This document shows positions 37,927 to 47,103 of a DNA stretch of 64,000 bases, one piece after another. The notes under the pieces are model-generated. The model did not search any database. It had not been told where the DNA came from and saw only the letters and a list, made by a program, of their open reading frames with translations. How positions within the stretch are numbered: the first letter of the stretch is position 1; each line of letters begins with the position of its first letter. This DNA is from Desulfobacteraceae bacterium (GTDB lineage Bacteria; Desulfobacterota; Desulfobacteria; Desulfobacterales; UBA5852), in assembly GCA_014237395.1 (NCBI GenBank), contig JABZFP010000041.1, forward strand, positions 565,493 to 629,492, in the 5' to 3' direction. Made by a program: the position numbers and the translations under genes.

Positions 37927-38004
37927 ACGATAAAACCCTTGGCGCCCCGACGCCGATGAAACGCTCGAGCGCTTATAAACCATCGTTCGGGCAGCAGGAG
38001 GATA

Positions 38005-38985
38005 ATGCGCATGTCAGAAAACCAAACGTATGATTTGATTGTCGTGGGAGGCGGACCCGGCGGCCTTTCCGCCGGCATCTATGCCATGCGGGCCGCGCTC
38101 AAGACGGTCCTTATCGAGAAAGGCGTGGCCGGCGGCCAGGTCACCATGTCGGATGAGGTGGAAAACTACCCGGGGTTCGAGCACACCAGCGGTGCTGAAT
38201 TGTCCATGAAATTTGTTCAACATGCCGAATCGTACGGGTTGGAGATGCGCAATCAGGAAGTGACCGAAATCGAGCCGGGCCTGGACTGGCATAAGGTCCA
38301 TCTGGATGACGGCCAGGTGCTGCAGGCCCATGCCGTGATTCTGGGCGCCGGTGGCAGCCCGCGCAAGCTGGGTATCCCGGGGGAAGATGACTATTACGGC
38401 AAAGGCGTTTCGTATTGTGCGGTGTGCGACGGGTTTTTCTTCCGAGACAAGACTGTGATCGTCGTGGGCGGCGGCGATACGGCTGCGGAGGAGGCGCTTT
38501 ACCTGGCCAAGCTGGCCAAAAAGGTCTACATCGCTCACCGCCGGGACGAACTGCGCGCCAGCAAAATACTTCAGAAACGCGTGCTGGACGATTGCAAGAT
38601 CGACGTTCTGTGGAATACGGTTCTGACGGAAATCCTGGCGGACGATGCCGGTGTGGTGGGCGTTGGATTGAAAGACACTCTTTCCGCGGAAGAGCGCACG
38701 ATGGACCTGGATGGTGTTTTCGTGTTTATCGGGTTCGAACCCAACAACCAGATCGTGCCGGCCGGTATTAAAATGAATGCCGACGGGTACGTGATGACCA
38801 ATGACAACTGCGAAACGGCCATCAGCGGAATTTATGCCATTGGCGATCTGCGTGAAAAAACCTTCCGGCAGATCGTGATTTCAGCCGCCGACGGCGCTGT
38901 GGCGGCCCTGGCCTCGGCCCATCATGTGGAGATGCGCAAGGGCAGCCCGGATTTTTGCGAAGCACCGGCGGATCTGCTGGCCTGA
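38005..38985 (+). CDS. trxB: Thioredoxin reductase
   Basis: 326 residues. FAD motif VVGGGPGGLSAGIYA, redox-active CAVC in SYCAVCDGFFFRDK, NADPH motif VGGGDTAAEEALYLA, and the C-terminal FAD segment GIYAIGDL. It transfers electrons from NADPH to thioredoxin or a related small protein. ATG 38011 is an alternative start (GGAGG ends 4 nt before 38005 and 10 nt before 38011). No thioredoxin gene is adjacent in this window. Confidence 0.95.
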   Translation: MRMSENQTYDLIVVGGGPGGLSAGIYAMRAALKTVLIEKGVAGGQVTMSDEVENYPGFEHTSGAELSMKFVQHAESYGLEMRNQEVTEIEPGLDWHKVHLDDGQVLQAHAVILGAGGSPRKLGIPGEDDYYGKGVSYCAVCDGFFFRDKTVIVVGGGDTAAEEALYLAKLAKKVYIAHRRDELRASKILQKRVLDDCKIDVLWNTVLTEILADDAGVVGVGLKDTLSAEERTMDLDGVFVFIGFEPNNQIVPAGIKMNADGYVMTNDNCETAISGIYAIGDLREKTFRQIVISAADGAVAALASAHHVEMRKGSPDFCEAPADLLA

Positions 38986-39088
38986 CGGCGCCCCGGACCC
39001 GTTGCCGTTTGGTCCGCGCAATATTTTCCGGGATACGGGTATATAGGTGCGATACCCCAATATGTTGGCTTTTTAACTTGACAAGCTA

Positions 39089-39118
39089 CTACATATGGTT
39101 TAGTCGCCCCATATGTAG
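39089..39118. promoter_or_regulatory. 10-bp inverted repeat upstream of the glycosyltransferase gene
   Basis: CTACATATGG (39089-39098) and CCATATGTAG (39109-39118) are perfect complements with a 10-nt loop. They follow TTGACA at 39078-39083, a -35-like element. The arrangement could be an operator or an RNA hairpin. It lies in the 446-nt gap (38986-39431) that holds no gene. Confidence 0.5.
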
Positions 39119-39431
39119 CTGAACGATGGTGTATTCCCTTTTCGCATAGCACATAGTTTTGGCGATGATATGGGCGATCATGGCAACGACATCGTGAATG
39201 CGTTGAAAGCGGCTCGGATAACGCCCGGCTCGCTCTTTTGGGTGTCCGCTTTCACCTGTCAGCCCATTTCCCAGGCATCCACCCCCCTTTCCCCCCACGC
39301 CGCCTCGACCTGTCAGGCCCCGCTTGTCAAGCCGTCTTCGCGTCTTATCTTCACGCCTTGGGTTTTCCGGCAGCGGACCCGAACCACCATGAATGCATGA
39401 TACCGCCGCCTGACTGCGAGACGGAGCAACG

Positions 39432-40835
39432 ATGCCCCTGAATATCGGTTTCGTATCGACACGATTTTCCGGTACAGATGGTGTTACCCTCGAATCCAGC
39501 AAATGGGCCGAGGTGTTTCAGCAAAATGGGCACCACTGTTTCTGGTTCGCGGGGGAGCTCGACCGCGGCAACGGAAGCCGCTACCTTGTCAGGGAGGCCC
39601 ATTTCCAGGACCCGGTCAACCGCTGGATCAACCAGGAGGTGGTGGGCCGCAAAGAGCGCAAGCCGTCCATTACCCAGGCCATTCACGAACAGCGCGCCTT
39701 CCTCAAGGAGCATCTGCACATTTTTATCCAGCGGTTCGGTCTTCAGCTCCTGATCGTGCAGAATGCCCTGACGATACCCATGCATGTCCCCCTGGGCCTG
39801 GCCCTGACGGAAACCATCGCGGAGACCCAGATTCCCACCATCTGCCACCACCATGATTTTTACTGGGAGCGCGTGCGGTTTTCGGTCAATGCGGTCAACG
39901 ACTATCTGCGGATGGCGTTTCCGCCCCATTTGCCCAATATTCAACATGCCGTGATCAACTCCGAGGCCCGGGAGCAACTGGCGCTGCGCACCGGGATCAC
40001 CTCCGTTATCGTGCCCAATGTCCTGGATTTTGAGACCCCGCCGCGGATTGACGACGAGGGTACCCACCGTTTCCGCCAGTCCCTCGATCTGCAGCCCGAT
40101 GACATCATGATCCTGCAGCCCACGCGGATCGTGCGCCGCAAAGGTATCGAACACGCCATTGAACTGGTGAAGGCGCTCAACGACCCGCGCTGCAAACTGA
40201 TCATCTCCCACGAGGCCGGCGACGAAGGGTTCGAATATGCCGAATGGCTCAAGGATTATGCCTGTGAAAACCAGGTCGATTTGCGGCTGGTGACCACCCG
40301 CATCTCCGACCCCTGGCATTCCGGCCCGCGTGAGGCCCCATCGCTCTCCCTGTGGGATGTTTATCCCCATGCCGATTTCATCACGTTTCCGAGTCTCTAC
40401 GAAGGATTTGGCAATGCCTTTCTGGAGGCGATCTATTTTCGCAAGCCGCTGCTGGTCAATCGCTATGCCACTTTTGTGCGCGATATCGAGCCCCTGGGGT
40501 TTGATTTGGCGGTCATGGATGGCTACCTTTCCAAACAAACCGTTCAGCTTGTGCGGGAAGTTCTGTCTTCCCGGGACCGGCGCACGCAAATGGTCGATAC
40601 CAATTATGCCATTGCGCAACGGCATTATTCTTATCGCCGTCTGCGTGAGCGACTGAATCTGATGCTGGCCGGTCTCTTTGGTGATGCGGTCGTTCCGCTG
40701 CAGCAAGGCCCACCCGACGCGGAGGCGGACGGTTTCCTGACCATCGATCCGTTGCAGGTGGTTTTCAAGCGGTTCAGCAACCGCGACTGTGCGGGGCGGA
40801 CCAACCCCCTGACAGGGCTGCGCCATGAGATTTAA
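39432..40835 (+). CDS. Group 1/GT4-like glycosyltransferase
   Basis: 467 residues, GT-B fold. The N-terminal half has GFVSTRFSGTDGVTLESSKW; the nucleotide-sugar half contains the E-x7-E-like segment FPSLYEGFGNAFLEAIYFRKP and the donor-binding RIVRRKGIEHAIELVKAL. This points to a retaining family 4 transferase. The partner substrate is not evident; a role in compatible solute or cell-surface glycan synthesis is possible. The stop overlaps the start of the small cysteine-rich gene at 40825. Confidence 0.85.
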   Translation: MPLNIGFVSTRFSGTDGVTLESSKWAEVFQQNGHHCFWFAGELDRGNGSRYLVREAHFQDPVNRWINQEVVGRKERKPSITQAIHEQRAFLKEHLHIFIQRFGLQLLIVQNALTIPMHVPLGLALTETIAETQIPTICHHHDFYWERVRFSVNAVNDYLRMAFPPHLPNIQHAVINSEAREQLALRTGITSVIVPNVLDFETPPRIDDEGTHRFRQSLDLQPDDIMILQPTRIVRRKGIEHAIELVKALNDPRCKLIISHEAGDEGFEYAEWLKDYACENQVDLRLVTTRISDPWHSGPREAPSLSLWDVYPHADFITFPSLYEGFGNAFLEAIYFRKPLLVNRYATFVRDIEPLGFDLAVMDGYLSKQTVQLVREVLSSRDRRTQMVDTNYAIAQRHYSYRRLRERLNLMLAGLFGDAVVPLQQGPPDAEADGFLTIDPLQVVFKRFSNRDCAGRTNPLTGLRHEI

Positions 40836-41043
40836 AACGATTCCCGGTATCGAAGGCAAGGTGTTCATCCCGGATGAGGCGCCCTCGAACCGAAAACACC
40901 CCTGCCGGGATTGCTATGCCTGCCAGCAATGCAGTGATGATCGCTGCCGTGTTTGCCGGGCGGACGGGCAACCCCCCGCGAAAAGGGCCGCCGGGCCTTG
41001 CCGCAGCTGTCGGTCGGTTGGAAAGGCCTGTCACGGCCGCTGA
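40825..41043 (+). CDS. Small cysteine-rich protein
   Basis: 72 residues beginning MRFKTIPGIEGKVFIPDEA, with the dense metal-type cluster PCRDCYACQQCSDDRCRVCR (residues 27-46: C-x2-C-x2-C-x2-C-x4-C-x2-C) and a second CRSCRSVGKAC near the end. It overlaps the glycosyltransferase stop by 11 nt, suggesting translational coupling. The second Cys pair and basic tail may be read-through of unrelated sequence, since GC-rich DNA keeps frames open. I recall similar small Cys-rich proteins next to glycosyltransferases only vaguely; no family name. Confidence 0.5.
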   Translation: MRFKTIPGIEGKVFIPDEAPSNRKHPCRDCYACQQCSDDRCRVCRADGQPPAKRAAGPCRSCRSVGKACHGR

Positions 41044-41159
41044 TTTTTCTGCAAGCCATCCCCTGTTACGCCTGGGTTCACCTCTCACAACGGCCGTTTT
41101 CTGCCGGCCCCTGTGTCCGGCTTATGGTGCGCCGTTATCGGCTAGGGGGATCGTCCCGT

Positions 41160-42092
41160 CTACCGGTTGGACATGCGATCCCAGAAGGCGCGGCCGCTAT
41201 TCATGGGGTCTGATTGTTGTTCGGGGGGCGGGGGCGGCGATGCCGACGGCGGCGTGCCGCGCAGCCGGGACACGCGCTCCTCGATGGGGGGGTGGGTGGA
41301 AAAGAGGCTTTTAAGCCCTCCGCCGGAAAGCGGGTTGACGATGAACATGTGAGCCGTGGTGGGGTTGGCCTGCATGGGAAGCTTCCGGCTGTAGGCCCCC
41401 AGCTTCTCAAGGGCCGCGGCCAGCCCGTCCGGTCGGCCGGCGATGGCCGCGCCGGTGGTGTCGGCCAGGTATTCGCGTGAGCGTGAGATGGCCATCTGGA
41501 TGATCATGGCCCCCACCGGGGCCAGCAGCGACATAACGATCAGGCCCAGGCCGCCCATGCCGCCTTCCTCGTCATTCCCCCGTCCGCCGCCGAAGATGGC
41601 GGACCAGCGGGCCATGGAGGCCAGCATCATGACGGCGCCGGCCATGGTGGCGGCCACCGTTCCGATCAGGATGTCGCGGTTTTTGATGTGCCCCAGTTCA
41701 TGCGCCAGAACGCCTTCGATTTCCGCCGGGGCCATCAATTTCAGCAAGCCTTCGGTGACCGCCACCACCGCGTGATCCGGATTGCGGCCGGTGGCAAACG
41801 CATTGGGCGTTTCCTGGGGAATCACGTAAACACGCGGCATAGGCAAACCGGCGTTGCGGCTGAGACGGCTTACCATGGCATACAGTTCCGGCACCTGGGA
41901 TTGGTTGACTTCCCGGGCCCGGTACATGCGCAGGACCATACGATCCGAATACCAGTAGCTGAAAAAATTCATGCCGCCGGCCAGAAAAAAGGCGATGATC
42001 ATTCCCTGGCGGCCGCCGATCATACGGCCTACCAGAATAATGAAGGCGGTCAGGGCGGCAAGGAGCAGGGCGGTTTTAAATTGGTTTCCCAT
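41160..42092 (-). CDS. htpX: HtpX-like M48 membrane protease
   Basis: 310 residues with N-terminal membrane helices (LLLAALTAFIILVGRMIGG and IIAFFLAGGMNFFSYWYS) and the zinc motif HExxH in VLAHELGHIKNRD. Further helices (TVAATMAGAVMMLASMA, GLIVMSLLAPVGAMII) flank the active site; ADTTGAAIAGRPDGLAAALEKL follows. HtpX cleaves damaged inner-membrane proteins with FtsH. It diverges from the S1-protein gene with a 218-nt shared promoter region. Confidence 0.95.
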   Translation of the reverse strand: MGNQFKTALLLAALTAFIILVGRMIGGRQGMIIAFFLAGGMNFFSYWYSDRMVLRMYRAREVNQSQVPELYAMVSRLSRNAGLPMPRVYVIPQETPNAFATGRNPDHAVVAVTEGLLKLMAPAEIEGVLAHELGHIKNRDILIGTVAATMAGAVMMLASMARWSAIFGGGRGNDEEGGMGGLGLIVMSLLAPVGAMIIQMAISRSREYLADTTGAAIAGRPDGLAAALEKLGAYSRKLPMQANPTTAHMFIVNPLSGGGLKSLFSTHPPIEERVSRLRGTPPSASPPPPPEQQSDPMNSGRAFWDRMSNR

Positions 42093-42310
42093 GGCTCGTT
42101 CTTTCCTCCGTCGGTCACATTGGGTCGTGGATCATATTGCCAAAGGCTAAAATATGGATTACCTGCTGAATGGCAAGGGCAAGAGGCGTTTTGTCTGCGG
42201 CGACGACTTGCCAGGACCGTTATGCTCTGTTAGGTTCCCGGCATTTGTGCCGATGGCCCCGGCCCCTGACGAAGGTTTCAAACTCCACCCTACAGGAGAA
42301 GGTGACGCTC

Positions 42311-43774
42311 ATGGTTGACGACAACGACAACGAAAATGAAATCCCGGAAGACGAGCCCAGTTTTGCCGAGCTTCTGGACGCCTATGAAGGGCGATCCGAG
42401 GATTCGCTGCAGGTCGGCGACAAGGTATCGGTGCGGGTCATCGCGATCGGTAAGGACGCGGTTTTCGTCGATACGGGGACCAAGATCGATGGGGCGGTGG
42501 AACGGTCCGAGCTTCTGGACGACGACGGCCATCTGACCTGCGAGGTCGGTGATACCCTGGACCTGTTCGTGGTGGCCCGGGCGGAAGGCGAAATCCGGCT
42601 TTCACGCGCCCTGAGCGGCTTCGGCGGACTGCAGATGCTGCAGGAAGCCCATGACAGCCAGATTCCGGTGGAGGGCAAGGTGCAGGCCACCTGCAAGGGC
42701 GGTTTTGACGTTCGAATTTTGCAGCAGCGCGCCTTTTGTCCCGTCAGCCAGATCGATATCCGCTATGTGGAAACCCCGGAAGATTACGTGGGGCAAACCC
42801 TGTCGTTTCTGGTGACGCAGTTCGAGGCCCGCGGGCGCAACATTGTCGTTTCCCGGCGGCGTCTGTTGGAAAAGGAACGGGAAGCCGCCCGGGAGGCCTT
42901 TATGGCCGAACTCAAGCCGGATTCGTTGCATGAAGGCCGGGTCGTGCGGGTGGTGCCCTTCGGTGCGTTTGTCGAACTCGTGCCGGGGGTGGAAGGCTTG
43001 GTGCATGTATCCGAATTGAGCTGGTCGCGGGTTGAGAATGCCGGCGACGTGGTCCGGGAGGGTGATCACCTGACGGTCAAGCTGCTGGAAGTCAAAGCCG
43101 GCGAGGCCAACCAGGCGCCCAAACTATCTCTGTCGCTCAAACAGGCCGGGGACAATCCCTGGGAGACGGTGATCGAACGCTTCAAGGCTGGTGATGTGGT
43201 CCCGGCCAAGATCACGCGCTGCGCGCCCTTTGGGGCCTTTGCCGAAGTCGTGCCGGGGATTGAAGGCCTGATTCACATCAGTGAACTCAGTTTCGTACAG
43301 CGGGTGCGCAAACCGGAGGATCTCGTGACACCGGGTGAGACGGTCTCCGTCATGATCAAGTCCGTGGATCGGGAGCATCGCAAACTTTCCCTGAGTTTGC
43401 GGGATGTGGGGGGCGACCCCTGGCAGACCCTGTCGACCAAGTACCGCCCAGGACAGATCGTCGAGGGGACCGTGGAGAAGAAGGCCCCCTTCGGTTTGTT
43501 TGTCGCCATCGAGCCGGGCGTGACCGGGTTGCTGCCTAAAGCGCGCTGGCACGATGCCCTTGAACCCGGGCGTCTGGAAAATGCCAAACCCGGCGATCGT
43601 CTTGCGGTAGCCATCGAATCCATCGATCTCGAACAGCGTCGCATCAGCCTGGGGCCGAGCGAACGTGCCGACGGTGGCGGCAACTGGCAGTCCTTCGCGC
43701 CGGCGGAAGAGAAATCCATGGGGTCGCTGGCCGACAAATTACAGGCGGCACTGAACGCCAAAAAGGAACAATAG
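42311..43774 (+). CDS. Ribosomal protein S1-like protein with five S1 repeats
   Basis: 487 residues from ATG 42311. An acidic N-terminus (VDDNDNENEIPEDEPS) leads to five S1 OB-fold repeats at about 37-105, 120-190, 206-282, 297-372 and 382-455, e.g. GRVVRVVPFGAFVELVPGVEGLVHVSELSW. The first two are the most divergent. It may bind RNA as a second S1-type protein next to the genuine rpsA (not in this window) or replace part of its role. GTG 42302 is an alternative start. Confidence 0.9.
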   Translation: MVDDNDNENEIPEDEPSFAELLDAYEGRSEDSLQVGDKVSVRVIAIGKDAVFVDTGTKIDGAVERSELLDDDGHLTCEVGDTLDLFVVARAEGEIRLSRALSGFGGLQMLQEAHDSQIPVEGKVQATCKGGFDVRILQQRAFCPVSQIDIRYVETPEDYVGQTLSFLVTQFEARGRNIVVSRRRLLEKEREAAREAFMAELKPDSLHEGRVVRVVPFGAFVELVPGVEGLVHVSELSWSRVENAGDVVREGDHLTVKLLEVKAGEANQAPKLSLSLKQAGDNPWETVIERFKAGDVVPAKITRCAPFGAFAEVVPGIEGLIHISELSFVQRVRKPEDLVTPGETVSVMIKSVDREHRKLSLSLRDVGGDPWQTLSTKYRPGQIVEGTVEKKAPFGLFVAIEPGVTGLLPKARWHDALEPGRLENAKPGDRLAVAIESIDLEQRRISLGPSERADGGGNWQSFAPAEEKSMGSLADKLQAALNAKKEQ

Positions 43775-43815
43775 GCGGGTGGGGCTGTGCGTAGACCACC
43801 GCTATATAAAAGTGG

Positions 43816-45693
43816 TCAGGATCGGCTTCCCGCCGGGCTGCTAAAGGGCAAATTCAATTCGTAGACCCCGTCCACCACGCGGGCTTCGACGGCCAGGCCG
43901 CTTTTTTCAAAGACTTTCAGCATGGATTTGTTGGAACTCAGAACATCGGCCTTGAATCCTTTGAGGCCGCGCTCTTTGGCCAGCCGGATCAGCATTTTGA
44001 GGATGAACGTGGCAATGCCGTGCCCCTGGTAGGCTTCATCCACGACAAACGCCACGTCGGCAACCGGCCCGTGCGGCTCGCGCACAAAGCGTCCTTCCGC
44101 AATAATGCTGCCTTCCCCCATTTCCTTGACGAGGCCCACGATGGAAAGCGTCCGGCTGAAATCGATATTGACGTATTCCTGCATTTTGGCGTGCGGCATG
44201 GTCTTGATGGGACTGAAATAGCGGTAGTAGACGGAGGTATCCGAAAACCGGTAAAACAGCCGGCGCATGTCTTCCACGTCCGAGGGTTTGATGGCCCGGA
44301 AATCAACGGTCAGATCATTCTTGAACACGTGCCGGGTGGCAATTTCCGAGGGATAAAGACGCGCGTTGTCCGCCAGGTAGATCTGGTTGGGGTAGAGGAT
44401 ATGTTCGGTCTTGGCCTGCTCCACGAGGGTCTCCCGGTCATCCGGGTGGGCAATTTCGATCAGGGCCAGCGCCCTCTCCCGCACCGATCGTCCCCGCAGG
44501 TGGGCCACGCCGTATTCCGTGGCCACCATGTCCACCGATTCACGTAAATTGAACTGGTTCGGGAATTGCTCGACACTCAGCCGGATGTTCGGCTCGTCCT
44601 TGCGATTGCGGCTGGGCAGGGCGAATATGGATTTTCCCCCGGCCGAGAGCTCCGCGCCGCTGACCATGTCCGCGGCTTCGGCGGGGCCGGCCACCACATT
44701 GCCGCGGCCGGCATGCAGGGCGATGCGGCCGGACAGGTCGACCTTGCGGGCCGGGAGAATACAAACGAACCGGGGGTTGCTGCCGATCCGCATGGGGTTC
44801 AGGACCCGGTCGGTGCTCTGGAATTCGATCATGGGGTTGCGGTCCAGCCATTTCATGAGGTCCGGCGTGCCGAAGGCATATGAGGTAACCGACTTGCCCC
44901 TGAATATCCCTTTGCGACGATTGGTGACCGCCCCGCTTTTGATCAGATCCATGGTGGCGTCCGTCAGGAAGGGCGTGTGGATCCCCAGGTTGCGTTTGTG
45001 GCGGAGGTGTTTGCTGAGGGCTTCGTAAACCGGCCCGATGGAAAAGGCCAGGCAGCTGCCATCTTCGACAAGCGAGGCCACATTGGCGGCGATCCGGTCG
45101 AAGACATCGTCCACCGGCCAGCGCGGGAAATAGATGGGGGGGTCGGTGGCTTCCACCAGCAGATCGAACTCGGATATGTGCGCGAAGGTATCGCCGTAGG
45201 TATAGGGGGTTTTGGTGTTGATCTCGCCGATCACCAGGTCGGCGGCTTCCAGCGCCTGGCGCGCCGCATCCACGGCCACCCCCAGACTGCAGTAACCCGC
45301 TTCGTTTGGCGGTGTAATTTGCAGGATGGCGACATCGAAGGTGATCTGCCCGGACTCGATCAGTTCAGGTATGCGGGCGAAACGGCTGGGGATCAGGTCG
45401 ACCCGCCCGGTGGTAATCGCCTCGCTGGCGACCCAGCCTGAGAAAAAGGTCCGCAGGCGATATTTGTGGGTTTGCAGTTCCCGCAGGGAGATGGCATCGC
45501 CGAAGCTGACGATCTGCGTCAATTCGAGGTCCTGCAGGTTCGGCGCACTGGATGCCATGAGGGCTTTGACCATGGTCAGGGGTTCCGCCACACCGGTGCC
45601 GATAAAAATGCTCATGCCGGGTTCGATACGGGTCAGGGCCTGTTCCGGGGTGACGGTTTGCTGCTGCCAGTCAACAGGGTCGCAATCGATCAT
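43816..45693 (-). CDS. Acetyl-CoA hydrolase/CoA-transferase fused to a GNAT domain
   Basis: 625 residues from Met at 45693, preceded by AAAGGAGG. Residues 1-430 are the acetyl-CoA hydrolase/4-hydroxybutyrate CoA-transferase type (GIHTPFLTDATMDLIKSGAVTN; LSGRIALHAGRGN). Residues about 455-600 form a GNAT domain (YYRYFSPIKTMPHAKMQEYVNI, DVAFVVDEAYQGHGIATFILKMLIRLAKERGLKGF). This fused form recurs in anaerobic Desulfobacterota, and the GNAT part may acylate lysines of the CoA enzyme or partner proteins. The coupled activity is not proven. Confidence 0.92.
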   Translation of the reverse strand: MIDCDPVDWQQQTVTPEQALTRIEPGMSIFIGTGVAEPLTMVKALMASSAPNLQDLELTQIVSFGDAISLRELQTHKYRLRTFFSGWVASEAITTGRVDLIPSRFARIPELIESGQITFDVAILQITPPNEAGYCSLGVAVDAARQALEAADLVIGEINTKTPYTYGDTFAHISEFDLLVEATDPPIYFPRWPVDDVFDRIAANVASLVEDGSCLAFSIGPVYEALSKHLRHKRNLGIHTPFLTDATMDLIKSGAVTNRRKGIFRGKSVTSYAFGTPDLMKWLDRNPMIEFQSTDRVLNPMRIGSNPRFVCILPARKVDLSGRIALHAGRGNVVAGPAEAADMVSGAELSAGGKSIFALPSRNRKDEPNIRLSVEQFPNQFNLRESVDMVATEYGVAHLRGRSVRERALALIEIAHPDDRETLVEQAKTEHILYPNQIYLADNARLYPSEIATRHVFKNDLTVDFRAIKPSDVEDMRRLFYRFSDTSVYYRYFSPIKTMPHAKMQEYVNIDFSRTLSIVGLVKEMGEGSIIAEGRFVREPHGPVADVAFVVDEAYQGHGIATFILKMLIRLAKERGLKGFKADVLSSNKSMLKVFEKSGLAVEARVVDGVYELNLPFSSPAGSRS

Positions 45694-45882
45694 GGTTCTA
45701 AAACCTCCTTTTTTAAAACAGGGGCCGACGATAAGGGCCAAGGGTCCACCGGGAACGATCATTGACAAGAGGGCACGTCAATGCGAGATTTCAGCCGTTT
45801 GTTCACAACACGTTCGCCATACGATAAGCACGGTTCGGGGATATTGCACGTAACCCCGGCGCCTGTGAAGGATGATGACCCC

Positions 45883-47103
45883 ATGACGCATTCACCTGGC
45901 GATAATCCCCGTCCGGGGCGGCCGTCTTTGCTGTTGGCGGTGATCGGCCTGTGGCTAATGGTTTTTGGGACCCCGCTTGAGGCCGCCGAACGCCCGCTGC
46001 CGGACACGATTCAGCCGGGGGTGACCTATCTCCAGCAGGTGGTCGACAACGCCGGGGCAACCACCATTGATCATCGCAAGCTGGCCCCCCTGGTCGACTT
46101 TATTATGCAGGACAAGGCGGCGGGCGAGCCGTATTTTTCGACTTCCGACCGCCTTCTGGACCCCCTTGTATACCACGAATTCGAGCTGCAGCAATCCCTG
46201 GCGACTATTCTCCAATACGCTTTTCACCCGGACATCCCTTCGCACGTTCTGGCCCTGTCTTCCATCCGCTTCTCTTACTGGAAAGAGGTCGATGGCCGGC
46301 CCCAGCCCTTTCCGGATGCTATTGCGAAGCGACTGACCGATTTGGATGCGCCCCTTGTCATCCATGGCATCGAACACGAAGAAATCGCCCCCGACCTGTT
46401 TTCAGGGGCCTATTACAGTTACGATCTGAGCCGCACCCTGATCATGTGCCGGATCGGCGGACGAATGGTATGGATTTCCCTGGCCCGCCAGCGGGACCTC
46501 TCCGATGTCGGGCGCAAGGGGTTCGTTTTGGGCCCGGATGATGACTGGAATTACATCTACAGCGGTGAGAAGGGCATCAACAAGATGGGCCTCGGCTGGG
46601 TCGAATCCTACCTGTACGATGCCTTCTCGGCGATTGTCTATATCCAGGTGGACGACGCGACACCGCGGGTCCGCTGCGGTCTGTTCAAGTGGCTGCGGGC
46701 GGGATGGAACGATATGAATTTCGTCCGGCGCAGTCACATCCGGCGCGGCCTGGAGCGCTATGCCGAGACCTACCGGCAAATCCTGGAAGCCCCTCAGTTG
46801 CCCCCGCCGTCCCGAATTGCCGCCGCGGCCGAAGAAATCCGCAGCATGAGCCGATCGCAGTTGCAAGCGCACGGGCGACGGCACTTGCAATCCCTCGAAA
46901 ATCGCTTTGGCAGCGATCGGCAGTTTCCGGACAAATGGTACGCGCAGGCCATCGAAAACGGTCCTTATCTCGAACAACTGACCCGCCCGCAGCTCGAGGC
47001 CATGGTATTTCTGGATTACATGAAAGAAGTGTTGGGTCGTGGTACGGCCCAGGCATCAGAGCTGGCCATGGGCCAAGATGATCCAAGGGGGGGCACACCG
47101 TGA
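45883..47103 (+). CDS. Exported or membrane-anchored hypothetical protein
   Basis: 406 residues from ATG 45883; the frame is open from 45781. A signal peptide-like N-terminus (SLLLAVIGLWLMVFGTPLEAAE) with AEA-type cleavage context suggests export. The body contains many aromatic residues and RSHIRRGLERYAETYRQILEAP, but no motif I can name. It overlaps the following cysteine-cluster gene by 4 nt, so the two are co-expressed. I do not recognise the family. Confidence 0.75.
   Translation: MTHSPGDNPRPGRPSLLLAVIGLWLMVFGTPLEAAERPLPDTIQPGVTYLQQVVDNAGATTIDHRKLAPLVDFIMQDKAAGEPYFSTSDRLLDPLVYHEFELQQSLATILQYAFHPDIPSHVLALSSIRFSYWKEVDGRPQPFPDAIAKRLTDLDAPLVIHGIEHEEIAPDLFSGAYYSYDLSRTLIMCRIGGRMVWISLARQRDLSDVGRKGFVLGPDDDWNYIYSGEKGINKMGLGWVESYLYDAFSAIVYIQVDDATPRVRCGLFKWLRAGWNDMNFVRRSHIRRGLERYAETYRQILEAPQLPPPSRIAAAAEEIRSMSRSQLQAHGRRHLQSLENRFGSDRQFPDKWYAQAIENGPYLEQLTRPQLEAMVFLDYMKEVLGRGTAQASELAMGQDDPRGGTP

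Noticed and set aside
39351..40868. 505-residue minus-strand frame
   Set aside because: It covers the whole glycosyltransferase gene in antisense and contains no family motif; the plus-strand gene has clear GT-B motifs.
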